Positions 4,981-5,027 of a stretch of 5,027 bases of DNA are shown here, piece by piece. The translations under genes and the position numbers were made by a program. The DNA is from an uncultured Ruminococcus sp. GTDB taxonomy: Bacteria > Bacillota > Clostridia > Oscillospirales > Acutalibacteraceae. The DNA is taken from NCBI GenBank assembly GCA_902773245.1, contig CACYDY010000069.1, positions 1 to 5,027 of the forward strand, written 5' to 3'. The first letter of the stretch is position 1; every line of letters starts with the position of its first letter. Below the pieces are notes generated by a model, which saw only the letters and a list, made by a program, of their open reading frames with translations, ran no database searches and was not told the DNA's origin.

Positions 4981-5009
4981 AGTCTATCATAAAACGCAAA
5001 TTTTGTCAA
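4981..5009 (-). promoter_or_regulatory. Sigma-A-type promoter of scfA
   Basis: Read on the minus strand, TTGACA (5009-5004, perfect -35) is followed after 17 bp by TAGACT (4986-4981, 4 of 6 to the -10 consensus). Transcription would begin near 4974, giving a leader of about 30 nt with the Shine-Dalgarno inside it. Confidence 0.7.
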
Positions 5010-5027
5010 CTATTTTTTGCGCCGGGC

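Overview
The window looks like a Clostridia chromosome (Firmicutes, probably near the Ruminococcaceae/Oscillospiraceae). The grounds are strong GGAGG-type Shine-Dalgarno sites, moderate GC in the host genes, and a SCIFF peptide with its radical SAM maturase, a pair close to universal in Clostridia. The assignment rests on gene families only.

Left part (1-803, plus strand): the tail of a probable flavodoxin-like reductase stops directly against the start of a second one (85-612), which carries a C-x2-C-x2-C-x5-C cluster like that of iron-sulfur flavoproteins. Next comes a small antibiotic-biosynthesis-monooxygenase (ABM)-type gene (from 635). This is a compact redox operon.

Middle (804-1885): an IS30-family insertion sequence of about 1.08 kb with imperfect 28-bp terminal inverted repeats has cut the monooxygenase gene after 56 codons. 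Its 321-residue transposase frame is broken by two in-frame TGA codons, so the copy is probably inactive. The missing half of the monooxygenase does not clearly resume on the right side, which suggests a deletion or rearrangement beside the element. The 146 bases from 1886 to 2031 hold no gene I can recognise, only a small perfect hairpin.

Right part (2032-5027, minus strand, read right to left): a good promoter (5009-4981) drives scfA, a 50-residue SCIFF peptide. An intrinsic terminator follows, then scfB, the SCIFF maturase (radical SAM plus SPASM with an N-terminal leader-binding region). After a 294-base spacer with repeats comes a DRE-TIM metallolyase (HMG-CoA lyase/aldolase-like) of unknown substrate. 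scfA and scfB form a RiPP (ranthipeptide) system: ScfB should bind the scfA leader and install Cys thioether cross-links in the Cys-rich core. The terminator between them would keep peptide in excess over enzyme. The most interesting point is that this scfA has Gly at position 37, where the characterised peptides have the acceptor Thr, and it has a seventh Cys at position 46.
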